Positions 62,157 to 64,000 of a DNA stretch of 64,000 nt are shown here, one piece after another. Under the pieces are notes generated by a model. It had not been told where the DNA came from. It was given only the letters and a program-made list of their open reading frames with translations, and did not search any database. The position numbers and the translations under genes are program-made. Every line of letters begins with the position of its first letter. Within the stretch, counting starts at the first letter, position 1. This stretch comes from Pseudoalteromonas shioyasakiensis (lineage in GTDB: Bacteria > Pseudomonadota > Gammaproteobacteria > Enterobacterales > Alteromonadaceae). The stretch covers positions 62,001-126,000 of the forward strand of contig NZ_LRUE01000024.1 of NCBI RefSeq assembly GCF_001550135.1, in the 5' to 3' direction.

Positions 62157-64000
62157 TTATCTTTGTTGCTCAACCATACCTGCATCACTTAACAAATTAT
62201 TCAGCTCATCAACAAGCTCAAATAGTTCAGGCTCAATGTAATTTAAATCGCAATCGCCTTTTAAAGCTGTCTCGAGTGTTTCGGCAAGTGATTTTAGTTT
62301 TGGTACGCCTGTGTAACAACATGCTCCATGGAACTTGTGCACTATGCTAAGTACATGTTCACAATCTTCTTTTTCTATAGCTTCATTGAGTAGGCGCAAG
62401 GTTTCAGGCACGCTGAGTAATAGCATGTTGAGCATTTCTAGTGCTAGTTCTTCTTTACCGCCTGCGCGTTGAAGTGCCAGTTGCCAATCGAGGCGGGCAC
62501 TTTCAAATGGAGGTTCTGAGTCAACTGCGGCAGTTTTGCTACGTTCACGATTAATTGGCGATTGCGGGCTATGATCGCTAATTATTTGTTTTAGCATGTC
62601 CTCATCAATAGGCTTAGTTAAGTAACCTTTAAAGCCATCTTTAAGCAGTTGCTCTTTTTCACCTGCGAGGGCGTGAGCAGTCACTGCAATGATAGGGGTA
62701 TCTTCATTGAGAGATGACTCGCGAATAAGTTTACATGCGGTAATACCATCCATAATTGGCATTTGGATGTCCATAAAGATCAAGTCATATTTATGGCTTT
62801 TACTTAAACTGTAAGCTTGTGAGCCATTATGTGCGGTATCAATTAGCTCAATTTGTTCTTCAAGCAAGGTGCAAATCAGTTTTAGGTTGGCATCGTTATC
62901 GTCAACAACCAGTACTTTAAGTGGTAATAATTTTTCATCACCTTGCTCAATGTTATGCACCGGGTGGTCAAGACGGTAAGGCGCAGCAAGTACCTCACAT
63001 AATTTACGGTGGTTAAGCGGTTTACTTAAGCAAGCATCTGCACCGCTACCGACAAAGGCTTCACGCATATTATGCGAAACCGTATTAAGCATTATGTATA
63101 AATAATCAGTGACAGGGCGGACTGCTTTTACATAACTCTTAAGTTGCTGCATATCGTCAATAGTAGCGGTATGGCCAATAATACAAATATCGTAGCTGAA
63201 GTCTTTGTTGATCTCATTTAAGAAGCTTTCTTCATCCATGCAGGCGGTAACGCGAGTTTGCCATTCATGTAGTAGCGATAACGTTGCTTGATGGGTATGC
63301 TCATGAGGCTCAAGATACAAAATACGTTTATTGATCAGTGATTGAGTCGGTAAGTCACTGGTAATTGAGTTACTTGGCGTTCTGAATACGGCATTGAACG
63401 TAAAGCAGGTACCATTACCAGGTGCTGAGTTTAGGGTAATGCGGCCATTCATCGCTTCAACAATATGTTTAGTGATGATTAAGCCAAGACCTGTGCCACC
63501 AAATTTACGGGTGATACTAGAGTCTGCTTGGCCAAATGGTGTAAACAACGCATCTTGTTTATCCATTGGGATGCCCACACCGGTGTCGGTGACAGACACC
63601 AAAATCGAGGCGCGCTCTTCATCCAGTAAACGGTAGCCAACATCAACCTTGATTGAGCCTTTTTCAGTAAATTTAATGGCATTGCTTAACAGGTTTATCA
63701 AAATTTGTTTAAAGCGGGTCGGGTCGCCAGTTAGATTGTCTGGTACTTGTGGATGGATAAATATTGAAAGCTCAAGTTGCTTTTCGTGAGCACTCGGTGC
63801 CAACAAGGTCATAACTTCATTAATATTGTCACGGAGCTGGAATTGCATTGACTCAAGTTCCATGGCACCGGCTTCTAATTTCGAAAAGTCTAAAATATCA
63901 CTGATAATTGTAAGTAAGCTATTGGCCGACAGTTCAATGGTATCTAGATAATCTTTTTGATGCTTATTGAGCGGGGTTTTATAAAGCTGGCGCGTAAAAC
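62157..64000 (-). CDS. barA: Hybrid sensor histidine kinase BarA (N-terminal part outside window)
   Basis: The frame is open to the window edge, so the sensor and the phosphoacceptor histidine are missing. Visible are the end of the dimerisation domain (TPLNKHQKDYLDTIELSANS, DFSKLEAGAMELE), the ATPase core with NAIKFT, DTGVGIP and FGGTGLG, a receiver-like domain lacking the phospho-aspartate (ICIIGHTATID), a true receiver with LIFMDIQMPIMDG, and a C-terminal HPt domain with SIVHKFHGACCYTG. This matches BarA, the kinase of the Uvr/GacA-Csr regulatory cascade. The lipoprotein and small membrane genes downstream may be in the same transcript. Confidence 0.92.
   Translation of the reverse strand, partial: FTRQLYKTPLNKHQKDYLDTIELSANSLLTIISDILDFSKLEAGAMELESMQFQLRDNINEVMTLLAPSAHEKQLELSIFIHPQVPDNLTGDPTRFKQILINLLSNAIKFTEKGSIKVDVGYRLLDEERASILVSVTDTGVGIPMDKQDALFTPFGQADSSITRKFGGTGLGLIITKHIVEAMNGRITLNSAPGNGTCFTFNAVFRTPSNSITSDLPTQSLINKRILYLEPHEHTHQATLSLLHEWQTRVTACMDEESFLNEINKDFSYDICIIGHTATIDDMQQLKSYVKAVRPVTDYLYIMLNTVSHNMREAFVGSGADACLSKPLNHRKLCEVLAAPYRLDHPVHNIEQGDEKLLPLKVLVVDDNDANLKLICTLLEEQIELIDTAHNGSQAYSLSKSHKYDLIFMDIQMPIMDGITACKLIRESSLNEDTPIIAVTAHALAGEKEQLLKDGFKGYLTKPIDEDMLKQIISDHSPQSPINRERSKTAAVDSEPPFESARLDWQLALQRAGGKEELALEMLNMLLLSVPETLRLLNEAIEKEDCEHVLSIVHKFHGACCYTGVPKLKSLAETLETALKGDCDLNYIEPELFELVDELNNLLSDAGMVEQQR

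Noticed and set aside
1-64000. CRISPR arrays, tRNA or rRNA genes, prophage or complete IS
   Set aside because: No direct-repeat array, cloverleaf with CCA end, rRNA-like stretch, integrase or transposase frame was seen on either strand by eye; a dedicated scan could still find a small RNA.

Overview
The window reads as chromosomal DNA of a marine gammaproteobacterium of the Alteromonadales, most likely a Pseudoalteromonas. The basis is the gene order nadB / rpoE-rseA-rseB-rseC-lepA-lepB-rnc-era-recO-pdxJ, a cyo quinol oxidase operon, a MetJ-type site before metA, a two-gene methionine synthase and palindromic repeats ending in TATACC(C)AA. The genus is inferred from remembered protein similarity, not from a search. 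I see no rRNA, tRNA, CRISPR array, prophage or intact insertion sequence.

Layout. 1-1182: partial secreted M14 carboxypeptidase. 1183-7250: an 18-bp palindrome at a likely promoter, an orphan membrane ORF, a terminator-like hairpin, then cyoABCDE with a long hairpin between cyoD and cyoE. 7261-10377 (minus): histone-deacetylase-like protein, PilZ protein, EttA. 10378-15547: a 265-bp folded repeat, a MetJ-like operator, then metA and a methionine synthase split into two genes. 15632-25973: a second repeat, a diguanylate cyclase, CsbD-like protein, periplasmic binding protein, HrpB, a toxin-antitoxin pair whose toxin gene looks frameshifted, an MBOAT-like small protein, an Old Yellow Enzyme, and a divergent LysR/MFS pair. 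26240-32117: choline-to-betaine locus (betI-betB-betA, a short BCCT transporter, a TorF-type porin). 32135-42127: hydrolase, coiled-coil membrane protein, MarR regulator, kinase-fold protein, arabinanase, Fur-controlled PepSY pair, MscS channel, LrgAB, enoyl-CoA hydratase relative. 42386-46759: RND efflux pair. 46830-50724: envelope proteins, SlyD, YgfZ, SdhE-YgfX. 50699-61310: nadB, a third repeat, then the sigma-E operon and the lepA-to-pdxJ block. 61305-64000 (minus): small membrane protein, TonB-like lipoprotein and the 3' part of barA.

How it fits together. The cyo genes build a proton-pumping quinol oxidase and its heme O. metA and the split metH make methionine from homoserine, under likely MetJ control. 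The bet cluster imports choline and oxidises it to glycine betaine, probably controlled by BetI at a perfect ATTGAACGTTCAAT palindrome. rpoE and its anti-sigma genes run the envelope stress response from a sigma-E-like promoter, next to translation and RNA-processing genes.

Most of the window is ordinary core genome. The least expected signals are a perfect intrinsic terminator inside the 5' end of ygfX, a G7 tract that separates a well-initiated leader ORF from the choline transporter frame, the frameshifted toxin start beside an A-run, the methionine synthase split in two, and the orphan ORF with operator and terminator-like hairpin before cyoA.
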